Assembly (NCBI GenBank): GCA_030040235.1
Contig: JASHUC010000410.1
Coordinates: 1 to 8,131 of the forward strand
Direction of reading: 5' to 3'
Source: Gammaproteobacteria bacterium
GTDB lineage: Bacteria > Pseudomonadota > Gammaproteobacteria > Steroidobacterales > Steroidobacteraceae
Length of the DNA: 8,131 bases
A program made the translations under genes and the position numbers. The notes beneath the pieces are model-generated. The model did not search any database and was not told the origin of the DNA. It worked only from the letters and a program-made list of their open reading frames with translations. Positions within the stretch are counted from its first letter, which is position 1; each line of letters opens with the position of its first letter. Of this stretch, positions 1-7,089 are shown in pieces.

Positions 1-48
1 GCACTCGGGTTCACGAGCCCGCACCTCGAGCGCGCGCCCGCGCGGTGA
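1..48 (+). CDS. C-terminal end of an upstream gene (partial, unidentified)
   Basis: Reading from base 1 gives 15 codons ending in TGA at 46-48 (peptide ALGFTSPHLERAPAR). Fourteen of the 15 codons end in G or C, which matches the coding bias of the neighbouring genes better than the other forward frame that is open here. The stop lies 7 bases before the GTG of the glucoamylase, and the ribosome-binding sequence of that gene overlaps this stop, as expected for consecutive genes of one operon. The peptide is too short to assign to a family. The alternative is that this is non-coding leader, or that the glucoamylase frame, which is also open to the left edge, starts further upstream. Confidence 0.4.
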   Translation, partial: ALGFTSPHLERAPAR

Positions 49-49
49 G
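44..49 (+). promoter_or_regulatory. Ribosome-binding site of the glucoamylase gene
   Basis: GGTGAG lies 6 bases before the GTG at 56. This spacing favours GTG 56 over the in-frame ATG at 62, for which the gap would be 12 bases. The site overlaps the presumed stop codon of the preceding gene, suggesting coupled translation. Confidence 0.45.
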
Positions 50-55
50 TGCGGC

Positions 56-1420
56 GTGGCCATGGAGCCGCTCGAGACCTGGATCGATCGTGAGTTCGCG
101 CATGCCGCCGCGCAGCTGCTGCGCAGCGTCTCGCCCACCGGTCTCGTCAAGGTGCGACCCGGTTTCGGGCAGACGATCCGCGCGCTGCGGGGCTCGATCG
201 TCGCCTCACCCGTGCTCGCCGCCTACGATCCGGATCCGGATTACTTCTTTCACTGGTATCGCGATTCTGCAGTCGTGATCGAGGCGCTGGGGGCGCTCTT
301 CGAGCGCGATGCGCAAAGCGGCGCGGGCGGCGGCGCCGGCGGCGCGCTCGCCGGGCATTTCGCGGACTTCGTGCATTTCAGCCTCGCACTCGAGGGACTC
401 GACGGGCGCGAGCTCGCCGCCGCCCCGGCCTGGCGCGCCAGGGTGCGCGAGGATTTCACGCGCTTCGTGCGCACCGATCAGGAGCTCGCGGCGGTGCATG
501 GCGATGCCGTCGCCGCCGAGACGCGCCTCAATCCCGACGGCACGATCGACATCTCGAAGTGGGCGCGACCGCAGCACGACGGACCTGCGCTGCGCGCGCT
601 CGCCGTGATGCGCTGGATGCGGCGCGCCGCGCTCGACCCGCCGCTGCGCGCGGCCGCATCGCGCCTGCTGCGCGCCGATCTCGCGTTCGCGCGGCACCGT
701 GCCCGCACCCCCTGCTTCGACATCTGGGAAGAGGAGGAAGGGCTCCATTACTACACGCTCTGCGTGAGCGCCGCGGCGCTCGACGAGGGCGCCCGATGGC
801 TCGATGAGCACGCTGCGGGTGAGGAAGCGGAGATCTCGCGGCGCGAGGCCGCGGCACTGTACGCGAGTCTCGATGGCTATTGGCTCGACGATGCGGGCTA
901 CTACCGCTCGCGCGTGCTCTCCTCGGGCGCGCCCTCCTCCAAGGACCTCGACATCGCGGTGGTGCTCGCCGCGGTGCATGCCGCGGGCGATCGGGACCGG
1001 CACTCGGTGCGGGATCCGCGCATCCACGCGACGCTCGCGCGACTGACGGAGCTCTTCGAGGCCGAGTACGCGATCAATCGCGAGCGGCCGCCGCAATGCG
1101 CCCCCGCGCTCGGGCGCTATCGCAACGATGTGTACTACTCGGGCGGCGCCTATTACTTCTCGACGCTCGCGGCCGCGGAGCTGTGCTATCGGGCGGCCGC
1201 GTGCGCCGCCGCGGAGCCGTCCCGCGCACTCGCCCGGCAGGGCGATGCGTTTCTCGAGACGGTACGCGCCTTCACGCCCCCGAGCGGGGATCTCTCCGAG
1301 CAATTCGATCGCACGAGCGGTGCGCAGAGCTCCGCCAAGCATCTCGCGTGGAGCTACGCGGCGCTCATCTCGGCGGTCGCGGCACGGCGCGCCCTCAGCG
1401 AAAGATCGGCATCTCGATGA
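56..1420 (+). CDS. Glucoamylase, glycoside hydrolase family 15 (GH15)
   Basis: Predicted glucan 1,4-alpha-glucosidase releasing glucose from non-reducing ends of starch- or glycogen-type dextrins. The 454-residue protein is essentially one (alpha/alpha)6-barrel catalytic domain. GH15 signatures appear in order: YFFHWYRDSAVV near the start; KWARPQHDGPALRA in the middle; FDIWEEEEGLHYY at about 221-233, whose first Glu after Trp (E225) corresponds to the family general acid; RYRNDVYYSGGAYYF, the counterpart of the fungal-type substrate loop, with Tyr where NPW is usual; and LSEQFDRTSG near the end, with E415 as the general base. Both catalytic acids are therefore present. No signal peptide, starch-binding domain or N-terminal beta-sandwich domain is seen, so it is probably cytoplasmic and acts on imported or stored oligosaccharides. 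GTG 56 is chosen for its ribosome-binding site; ATG 62 is the alternative. Its 3' end overlaps the convergent neighbouring gene by 26 bases. The family is confident; the exact substrate is inferred. Confidence 0.92.
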   Translation: MAMEPLETWIDREFAHAAAQLLRSVSPTGLVKVRPGFGQTIRALRGSIVASPVLAAYDPDPDYFFHWYRDSAVVIEALGALFERDAQSGAGGGAGGALAGHFADFVHFSLALEGLDGRELAAAPAWRARVREDFTRFVRTDQELAAVHGDAVAAETRLNPDGTIDISKWARPQHDGPALRALAVMRWMRRAALDPPLRAAASRLLRADLAFARHRARTPCFDIWEEEEGLHYYTLCVSAAALDEGARWLDEHAAGEEAEISRREAAALYASLDGYWLDDAGYYRSRVLSSGAPSSKDLDIAVVLAAVHAAGDRDRHSVRDPRIHATLARLTELFEAEYAINRERPPQCAPALGRYRNDVYYSGGAYYFSTLAAAELCYRAAACAAAEPSRALARQGDAFLETVRAFTPPSGDLSEQFDRTSGAQSSAKHLAWSYAALISAVAARRALSERSASR

Positions 1421-3461
1421 AGCTGCCCGCGTACCAGCGCACCTCGAAAGGCGCCGGCGGGCGGGGCTTCGCAGGCGCTTGAGGATTGCGCCCCGCGCAG
1501 CTTGCGGCCTCTTGCGCCTCCGGCAGATCGACCCTGAGCACCATGACGAGCCTGCTCCCCGTTGCCAGCTCGACGCTCGTCAGCCGGTCGCCTCGGTACT
1601 CGAAGGAGGGGCGCCCCTTCGCACTCGCACAGTGCTCGTCCTGCGGAGCAAAGAGCTCGAAGTAATCCCCGTTCGTCAGGAGCTCGTAGAAGGCGACCCG
1701 CACCCCGAGCGCGCTGCGGCTCGCGCGAAACTCGAACTGTCCCGAGAGCAGGCCCGCGAGCTCGAGCGGCCGGTGCAGCGGCCCGCTGCGGAAGACGACC
1801 GCGTCGTGCGGGGCGAGCGTGTGGCCGAGGATGGCCGGCGCCGCCGCAGGGCTCCCCGGAACCGGCGGTTGCACTTTCTGCTCGATGAAGCGCCGTTGCG
1901 CCGGCTCGTGTCCGGCCAACCGGTACTCGCCCTGCACACGGCTCGAATCGAGGTACAGGCGCGCCGCCCGGTTCGACATGGCTCGCAGCGAGTCGGCGTG
2001 CCGCCATTCATTGGCGCCCATGACCTCGAAATTGACGCGGTCGCGCAGCAGCTCCGGAGCCGGACCGGCCTTGAGGACGTGGTCGAACCAGCTGAAGCGC
2101 AGCTCGTGCAGATCGATCTGAGCGGCCGAATCGATCGGATAGCCGGCGAGCACCGGTAGCGGCCCCCGCCGCATCGCCTGCGCATCGTAGGGACCGATCA
2201 GCAGACTCTGATCCGCGTGCGGGTTGTTGCGATAGTGCTCGGTGAAGTAGTAAAGCGAGCCCGGCTCGCGCTCATCGTAGTAGCCGGTGATCGTGAGCAC
2301 CGGGATATCGATGTGAGCGAAGTCCTTCCCGTACGGAATCAACCGCTGCCAGTAGCGATCGAAGCTCGGGTGCTTGAGCCAACGCCGCTCAACGGCGCTC
2401 GGCACGCTGAACACCTGCTCGAAGCGCGTGGCCGCGAGCCCGGGCACGACCGCACTCGCGACCGCGAGCGCCTTCAATGCCCCCGGGGGGCGCTTGGCGG
2501 CCGCCCAGGCCGCAAAGGCGCTGTATCCGCTCCCGTACATGGCGACTCGACCGTCGTTCCAGGGCTCATGCGCGATCCAATCGATGACGCTGCGGGCATC
2601 ATCGCCGTCGTGCTCGTAGGGGGCGAGCGCCGCGGAGCTGTTGCCGGTGCCGCGCGCGTAGGCGATGACGCCGGCGTATCCGTGCGCGGCACACTCTTCG
2701 GCTTCCTCGCGCGGATCGGGTGACATGCGAAACTCGAGCAGCGCCGGGAGCGGCGTGGCGGCCTTCCTCGGCCGCACCACCAGGAGGGAGATCTCGGCGT
2801 GATCGGCGGTTTGCACCTTCACGCTCGAATCGATGATGTAGCGCCGGGAATCGTCGGCCGCGGCGAGCGGTCCGATGAGGGGCTCGAAGCTTTCAAACGC
2901 CTCGAAGGAGAGGTAAGTCCACGCGAGATCCACGGTCTGGGAAAGCGACAGCCGCTCGCGGCCTCGCAGCCGATCGAGCGTGCTCTGCAGATTCTCGCGA
3001 AACACCGAGAGCGGAGTCGCGAGCCACTGCTCGAGCGTGTACGCATCGCGGTCGTCGAGCGGGGTCACCGTCTCGCGGAACACCTGCGCGAAGGCTTGAT
3101 TGAACGGCGCGTGGGTTCTCGCCGCCGTCGCGCGTGCACGCGCATACAGGTCGTAGATGAGCGCCATGTCGATGCGCGGAGCGCCCCGCTCGGCGCCCGC
3201 ACGCACCTCCTCGAGCGAGCGCCGGGTGCCATCGGCCGCCTGATACTCGCCGGCCACCATCTGCAGCGCCGAGAGGTTCGTCAGAAACTGGGCACGAATG
3301 GGGTTTTGGTAGACCGGTAGCGCGCGAACCGCAAGGCTGCGCATCGCGGCTGCGGTCGCCGCGCCGTCGGCGGAGGCGGGCGCGTGGAATTCCAGATCCT
3401 CCGCGCCCATGGCAACGCTCGCAGCACACAGTACCCCGACGACGGACAGCCACCTGAGCAT
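1395..3461 (-). CDS. Exported CocE/NonD (peptidase S15)-like alpha/beta-hydrolase, catalytic residues apparently lost
   Basis: This 688-residue protein starts with a Sec-type signal peptide (MLRWLSVVGVLCAASVAMGA). A helix-rich region follows at about 25-215. The alpha/beta-hydrolase domain (about 215-490) has PYEHDGDDARSVIDWIA, the elbow MYGSGYSAF, ITGYYDER and LIGPYDAQAMRRGP. The C-terminal beta-rich region (about 500-688) ends in RWYAGSFIEMPIFR and resembles the X-Pro dipeptidyl-peptidase C-terminal domain. Relatives normally read MYGGSYxGF and GPYDHxG. Here the nucleophile position is Gly312 (Ser311 precedes it) and the His position is Ala427, while the Asp (D396) remains. The frame is intact throughout, so this is not a frameshift artefact. 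Activity as an esterase or peptidase is doubtful; a binding or regulatory role is possible. ATG 3461 is chosen because the signal peptide begins there; the frame is open to 3563, but that extension is Arg-rich and unlike a protein N-terminus. The ribosome-binding site is weak. It is the last gene of the leftward group, 49 bases after the kinase. Confidence 0.85.
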   Translation of the reverse strand: MLRWLSVVGVLCAASVAMGAEDLEFHAPASADGAATAAAMRSLAVRALPVYQNPIRAQFLTNLSALQMVAGEYQAADGTRRSLEEVRAGAERGAPRIDMALIYDLYARARATAARTHAPFNQAFAQVFRETVTPLDDRDAYTLEQWLATPLSVFRENLQSTLDRLRGRERLSLSQTVDLAWTYLSFEAFESFEPLIGPLAAADDSRRYIIDSSVKVQTADHAEISLLVVRPRKAATPLPALLEFRMSPDPREEAEECAAHGYAGVIAYARGTGNSSAALAPYEHDGDDARSVIDWIAHEPWNDGRVAMYGSGYSAFAAWAAAKRPPGALKALAVASAVVPGLAATRFEQVFSVPSAVERRWLKHPSFDRYWQRLIPYGKDFAHIDIPVLTITGYYDEREPGSLYYFTEHYRNNPHADQSLLIGPYDAQAMRRGPLPVLAGYPIDSAAQIDLHELRFSWFDHVLKAGPAPELLRDRVNFEVMGANEWRHADSLRAMSNRAARLYLDSSRVQGEYRLAGHEPAQRRFIEQKVQPPVPGSPAAAPAILGHTLAPHDAVVFRSGPLHRPLELAGLLSGQFEFRASRSALGVRVAFYELLTNGDYFELFAPQDEHCASAKGRPSFEYRGDRLTSVELATGSRLVMVLRVDLPEAQEAASCAGRNPQAPAKPRPPAPFEVRWYAGSFIEMPIFR

Positions 3462-3510
3462 TCTCTGCGCATTATGCCGCCTGTCGCGGCCGCAAGGCCG
3501 GTCCGGGGCC

Positions 3511-4416
3511 TCACAGCGGCCGCTGCGGTTCGGCGCAGCTCCCGGCCGCGAGCGCGAGCGCACCGAGCGGCCCGGCCCGTGTGCCGAGGGCGGGAGGTCC
3601 GATGTAGCGCTCGAGTCCGCTTCCGAGCTCCTCCACCGCGAGATACCCCGCGAGGGTCTCCGCGAGGGCGCTCCTGATCATCGGGAAAAGATTAGGTTGT
3701 GCGCCTAACACCCCGCCACCCATGATGATTCTCCGCGGAGCGACCGCGAGCACGAGCGCCTGCGAAAGCTGCGCGAGCGCGTGCGCAACCGTGTTCCAGA
3801 CCGGATGGCCGGCGGCAAGGTCGGCCGCTCGCAATCGCGTGCGCGCCTCGATCGCCGGCCCGGATGCGAGCCCCTCGACGCAATCTCCATGGAACGGGCA
3901 GTTCCCCGGCCAGCCATCGCCCGGCAGCCGCGCGATGCGCAGGTGCCCGAGCTCGGGGTGGTGGCAGCCGATGGCTGCGCGTCCGCCGACGATCAGTCCG
4001 ACGCCGACGCCTGTGCCGACCGTCACGTAGGCAAAGTCGGCGAGTCCGCGGGCATCACCCCAGCGGCCCTCGGCGAGGGCTGCTCCGATCACATCCGTCG
4101 TGATGGTGACCGGCACTGAGGAGCGTGTGGTGAAGAAACGCAGCAGCTCGAGGTTGCGCCACAGGGGTTTCGGAGTCGCGCCCATGCGGCCGTACGTGGC
4201 CGATTCGGGTCGCAGGTCGATTGGACCGAAGGAGGCGAGCCCCAGGCCCGCGGGCGGCCCGAAGCGAGCGCTCCAACCCTCGAGCACGCCGGCAATCTGC
4301 GCGAGCGTCGTCGCCGGATCGGCGGTCGGCAGCTCCTCCTCGGCGCGAATGTCATCGGGCCCCGTTCCGAGGATCAAGCGGCACCGCGTACCTCCGAGCT
4401 CGACGCCGGCCCACAC
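3511..4416 (-). CDS. ROK-family sugar kinase, probable fructokinase (EC 2.7.1.4)
   Basis: Predicted cytoplasmic ATP-dependent kinase making fructose 6-phosphate from fructose. The 301 residues match the usual length for this group. Visible motifs: an N-terminal phosphate loop (ELGGTRCRL, 6-14); ASFGPIDL (61-68) followed by YGRMGATPKPLW, typical of the fructokinase branch; TTDVIGAALAEGRWG with catalytic Asp108; TVGTGVGVGLIVGG (132-145); HPELGHLRI; the zinc site His158 plus CPFHGDC (Cys173, His176, Cys179) leading into EGLASGPAIEAR; and an adenosine-side IMGGGVLG. The residue two after Asp108 is Ile110, where ROK enzymes usually have Asn. GTG 4416 is the natural start because WAGVELGGT follows immediately, as in relatives; a weak GGAAC-like sequence precedes it. 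The gene starts 22 bases after the carboxylesterase stop, so cotranscription is likely. The fructose assignment rests on remembered family motifs; mannose or another hexose is possible. Confidence 0.92.
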   Translation of the reverse strand: MWAGVELGGTRCRLILGTGPDDIRAEEELPTADPATTLAQIAGVLEGWSARFGPPAGLGLASFGPIDLRPESATYGRMGATPKPLWRNLELLRFFTTRSSVPVTITTDVIGAALAEGRWGDARGLADFAYVTVGTGVGVGLIVGGRAAIGCHHPELGHLRIARLPGDGWPGNCPFHGDCVEGLASGPAIEARTRLRAADLAAGHPVWNTVAHALAQLSQALVLAVAPRRIIMGGGVLGAQPNLFPMIRSALAETLAGYLAVEELGSGLERYIGPPALGTRAGPLGALALAAGSCAEPQRPL

Positions 4417-4438
4417 CGCGTGACCGTTCCGCGTGAGG

Positions 4439-6073
4439 CTAGGTGCGCGCCGTCACGATCGAGTGCAACAAGCGCTGCTCCTTGCCGTACGGATCGTCCA
4501 CGAGCCTGCATTGGTCGTTGAGGATCATCGTCGCGCGCCGCACGTCGTCGAAGGGCTCCCAGCCCTGCAAGTACCGGTGATTCGGGTTCCCCGTGCGAGC
4601 GAAGGCGACCCATGCGCCGCTCACCTTGCGTGCGAGCGCATAGCGGTCCTCGCCCGAGCCGACCATCGAGCGGCAGGCATCGACGTTGTCGAACACGAAG
4701 GGAATCTCGATCGTATGGAACGAGCGCAGCTTGCCGCCCCGCACCGGCGATCTCCACGTGAAGTAGTACTGGTACACCGGAGCGCTCCCCTGCGCGGCCT
4801 TGCGCTCGGCTTCGGTAACCACGCCGGCGCGAAACGTCGCATCCGATGCGATGATGAGATAGAGATCGGTGTTCGAGGCCGTCGGGCGCCCGGCCCGATA
4901 GGCGGCGACGACCTCGTCCACCTGACTGTCGCTCGCGTGCCGCAGCAGTTGCTTCAAGTGCGCGTGCAGGCTCGCATCATCGATCGGATCGAGGATCTGT
5001 CTCGGGAAGAACGTGACTTCGGTCTCGACCGTGCCGATGAGGAGCGGGATGTCCGCCGAAAGAGCCGGTGCGACCGGATCGAATGGATTGACCGGGAGCG
5101 TGCCTCCGTCGACGACCGGCGCGAGGGCAAGCGGAGGTCCGAAGCTGCGGGCGGTCACCGCGACCAGCCGCTCGAACGGCAGCTTCTCGAGCGCTCCGAG
5201 CTGCGAGGGTTTCAAATCGAGCCGTGTCAGGAACATCTCCGCGCTGCGCTTGGCGGCCTCGAGCGTGACGCCCCGCACGTCCGCGCCGCTCTCGACGATC
5301 GCTCGATGGAACAGGCCCTTCGCCGCGGGCATCGCCATCAGGGAGCTCACTTTGCCCCCGCCGCCGGACTGGCCGAAGAGGGTGACGTTCGCCGGATCAC
5401 CGCCGAAGGCCGCGATGTTGTCACGCACCCACTCGAGCGCCGCGATGATGTCGAGGTTGCCGAGATTGCTCGCCTGCGCGTAGCGCTCCTCGCCGAGCGT
5501 CGCGAGGCAGATATAGCCGAGCGAGTTGAGCCGGTGGTTCACCGTCAGGACGACCACATCGTGCCGGCCCGCGAGCCGCGCGCCGTCGTAGCAGATGAAG
5601 CCTCCGGAGCCGGTCGTGTAGCCGCCGCCGTGCAGCCACACCATCACCGGACGTGCATGCCCGCTGCGCACGCTCGGCGTCCATACGTTGAGCCTGAGAC
5701 AGTCCTCGCTCATCGGCTCGTTGCGGTCCATCACCTCGACTTCGGGCGGGACCACCCCGTGGAACTCGGAGAGGAGCTGGGGGGCTCGGGGTCCGAGCAC
5801 GAGCGCATCGCGCACACCCGCCCAGGGTTCCCGCCTCGCGGGCGGCATGAAGCGGCCTGCGCCCGCCGTGGAGGCGGCGTACGGGATCCCCTTGAACGCG
5901 TGCACCCCCGCCTGAGTGCTGCCGCGCACCTTGCCGGCCGCGGTCTCGACGGTCGGGCCCGGCCGGGCCGAAGTGTCGCCGGTGCTTGCGAAGGCCCACC
6001 CTCGGCGTGCCGCTGAGCCGGCTGCAACGCCCGCGAGCGCTCCCATTCCCACGAAGTATCTTCGATTGATCAT
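4439..6073 (-). CDS. Tat-exported type-B carboxylesterase/lipase
   Basis: Predicted serine ester hydrolase of the carboxylesterase type-B (cholinesterase-like) family, 544 residues, a usual length. The N-terminus has a twin-arginine motif (NRRYFVG, Arg4-Arg5), a weakly hydrophobic Gly/Ala stretch and a possible cleavage after AFA near 29, so it is probably exported folded to the periplasm or beyond. Family signatures: [20 protein letters not shown] (48-67); [11 protein letters not shown] (123-133); oxyanion-hole HGGG (148-151); nucleophile elbow GQSGGG with Ser236; Glu352 in GTVETEV; and His453 in [13 protein letters not shown]. The Ser-Glu-His triad is therefore complete. The elbow reads GQSGGG rather than the commoner GESAGG. 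ATG 6073 has a strong GGGGAG six bases upstream. It is the first gene of the leftward group, followed by the kinase and the CocE-like protein. The substrate cannot be read from the sequence. Confidence 0.95.
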   Translation of the reverse strand: MINRRYFVGMGALAGVAAGSAARRGWAFASTGDTSARPGPTVETAAGKVRGSTQAGVHAFKGIPYAASTAGAGRFMPPARREPWAGVRDALVLGPRAPQLLSEFHGVVPPEVEVMDRNEPMSEDCLRLNVWTPSVRSGHARPVMVWLHGGGYTTGSGGFICYDGARLAGRHDVVVLTVNHRLNSLGYICLATLGEERYAQASNLGNLDIIAALEWVRDNIAAFGGDPANVTLFGQSGGGGKVSSLMAMPAAKGLFHRAIVESGADVRGVTLEAAKRSAEMFLTRLDLKPSQLGALEKLPFERLVAVTARSFGPPLALAPVVDGGTLPVNPFDPVAPALSADIPLLIGTVETEVTFFPRQILDPIDDASLHAHLKQLLRHASDSQVDEVVAAYRAGRPTASNTDLYLIIASDATFRAGVVTEAERKAAQGSAPVYQYYFTWRSPVRGGKLRSFHTIEIPFVFDNVDACRSMVGSGEDRYALARKVSGAWVAFARTGNPNHRYLQGWEPFDDVRRATMILNDQCRLVDDPYGKEQRLLHSIVTART

Positions 6074-6079
6074 GGCGCT

Positions 6080-6085
6080 CTCCCC
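6080..6085 (-). promoter_or_regulatory. Ribosome-binding site of the carboxylesterase gene
   Basis: On the - strand this reads GGGGAG, preceded by AAG, six bases before ATG 6073. It supports that start. Confidence 0.6.
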
Positions 6086-6106
6086 TTCTGCGGCTCACCG
6101 CCCCTG

Positions 6107-6118
6107 TTGACCTGTCAA
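6107..6118. repeat. Perfect 5-bp inverted repeat, candidate operator
   Basis: TTGAC-CT-GTCAA is a perfect palindrome with a 2-base centre. It lies 34 bases from the carboxylesterase start and 72 bases before the secreted-protein start. It supplies a TTGAC -35-like core on both strands, so one bound regulator could affect both gene groups. A 10-base match is short enough to occur by chance, and no regulator gene is visible in the window. Confidence 0.3.
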
Positions 6119-6179
6119 GCAGCCGCCCCTTTGTGATAAAAGGTGCCGCTTCGCCGATCTCGAGTCGAGCCCTCTCCCC

Positions 6180-6183
6180 GGAG
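6180..6183 (+). promoter_or_regulatory. Ribosome-binding site that sets the start of the secreted orphan protein
   Basis: GGAG lies six bases before ATG 6190. It favours this start over the upstream in-frame GTG at 6133, which would add 19 residues in front of the signal peptide. Confidence 0.55.
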
Positions 6184-6189
6184 CACGAC

Positions 6190-7089
6190 ATGCGCAAGTC
6201 CGTCGCCCTCGCATTCACCGCTGCGCTTGGAGCCCAACTCCTCGCATCTCTGCTCGCGAGCGTGCCGGCTTCGGCCCAGGAGGACCCCAGCGGCAGCTGG
6301 GCTCCGCGATTCCACGAGGACTTCCTGGAGAGGATACCCGGGCCCGAGATCGGCGACTATGCCGGATTGCCGATCAACGCGGCGGCACGGCTGCGAGGCG
6401 ATAGCTGGGATGCGACGCTCGTCGAGCTGCCCGAGAATCAATGCCGCGAACACGGCTCCGATTACGGCTGGCGTGGACCCTCCAATCTTCGCATCTGGAC
6501 CGATGTGGACCCGGCGACGCAAAAGGTCATCGCCTATCACACCCATCTGTCCGCCTACGGAGCGGAGGAGACGATTTGGATGGATGGACGCCCCCATCCG
6601 GCCGATTATGCACGCCACACGTGGGCCGGCTTTTCCACCGGGGAATGGGATGGCGACACGCTCGTCGTGACGACCACGCATCTCAAGGAGAACTGGGTCC
6701 GCCGCAACGGCATCCCCCGCAGCGATCTGGCGACCACCCGGGTGCACATCATGCGGCACGGAAATTATTTGACGGTGGCCGTGCTAGTCTACGACCCGGT
6801 TTACCTCACAGAGCCTTTCATACGAACGACCGATTTCGTCTACGATCCGCAGCAGCGCATGGCCCCGTGGCCCTGCGAGCCCGTGGACGAGGTGGACCGC
6901 CCGCCGGGTACCGTGCCGAGCCATCTGCCCGGAGAGAACCCCTTCCTGAACGAGTATCCCGCCAAGTACGGCATCCCGCCGCAAGCGGCCCGGGGCGGTG
7001 CAGAGACGATGTATCCGGAATACCGCCTGAAGATGCAGTCCATGCGCAAGCTCCCGCGCCCGGCACCGGCACCCGCGGCGGCACCATGA
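6190..7089 (+). CDS. Secreted protein of uncharacterised family, partner of the MBL-fold gene
   Basis: A 299-residue protein with a Sec-type signal peptide (MRKSVALAFTAALGAQLLASLL, cleavage likely after ASA at 29). I recognise no enzyme motif. The central part, about 115-220, has a composition I recall from a widespread unnamed family of secreted bacterial proteins: MDGRPHP, HTWAGFSTGEWDGDTLVV, TTHLKENWVRRNG, and VYLTEPFIRTTDFVYDP. The pattern of short Gly/Asp turns and alternating hydrophobics suggests a beta-rich fold. The mature part has two cysteines, Cys85 and Cys229 (in PWPCEPVDEV), which could form a disulfide. The C-terminus ends in a Pro/Ala-rich tail (PAPAPAAAP) that may be unstructured. 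Its stop overlaps the next start (ATGA), so the two genes are very probably cotranslated. The function is unknown; a periplasmic partner or substrate-binding role for the hydrolase is inference. Confidence 0.85.
   Translation: MRKSVALAFTAALGAQLLASLLASVPASAQEDPSGSWAPRFHEDFLERIPGPEIGDYAGLPINAAARLRGDSWDATLVELPENQCREHGSDYGWRGPSNLRIWTDVDPATQKVIAYHTHLSAYGAEETIWMDGRPHPADYARHTWAGFSTGEWDGDTLVVTTTHLKENWVRRNGIPRSDLATTRVHIMRHGNYLTVAVLVYDPVYLTEPFIRTTDFVYDPQQRMAPWPCEPVDEVDRPPGTVPSHLPGENPFLNEYPAKYGIPPQAARGGAETMYPEYRLKMQSMRKLPRPAPAPAAAP

Larger units (their letters stand above)
6074..6189. promoter_or_regulatory. Divergent intergenic promoter region
   Basis: This is the only substantial non-coding stretch in the window. 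It lies between the start codons of two divergently read gene groups, so it should hold a promoter for each. It contains a perfect palindrome (6107-6118) and a lower-GC patch (TTTGTGATAAAAGG, 6130-6143). A -35-like TTGACC (6107-6112) and a -10-like TGATAA (6134-6139) on the + strand are 21 bases apart, too far for a good sigma-70 promoter. On the - strand TTGACA (6118-6113) has no convincing -10 partner. The exact promoters are unresolved. Confidence 0.5.

Noticed and set aside
206..1342. Long - strand open frame (378 codons) antisense to the glucoamylase
   Set aside because: Arg-rich shadow of a gene with clear GH15 motifs and both catalytic Glu residues.
1461..1496. GCGGGGC (22-base loop) GCCCCGC inverted repeat downstream of the glucoamylase as a terminator
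   Set aside because: The loop is large, no T-run follows, and it lies within coding sequence of the CocE-like gene; GC-rich chance pairing is likely.
1128..2159. Long + strand open frame running from the glucoamylase tail into the CocE-like gene
   Set aside because: It crosses two real genes on opposite strands, is Arg-rich, and shows no family motif.
3462..3510. GC-rich gap between kinase and CocE-like gene as a terminator
   Set aside because: It contains GGCC-type self-complementary stretches but no stable stem followed by a T-run on the - strand, and the short gap fits an operon better.
3462..3563. N-terminal extension of the CocE-like gene to an upstream start
   Set aside because: It would overlap the end of the kinase gene and add an Arg-rich segment in front of an obvious signal peptide.
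4433..6016. Long + strand open frame (527 codons) antisense to the carboxylesterase
   Set aside because: It mirrors a gene with a full catalytic triad; the translation is rich in Arg, His and Glu, with no recognisable motif. Long antisense frames are expected in GC-rich genes with strong third-position bias.
6133..6189. Upstream GTG start for the secreted orphan protein
   Set aside because: It would put 19 residues in front of the signal peptide, and GGAG at 6180 is well spaced for ATG 6190.
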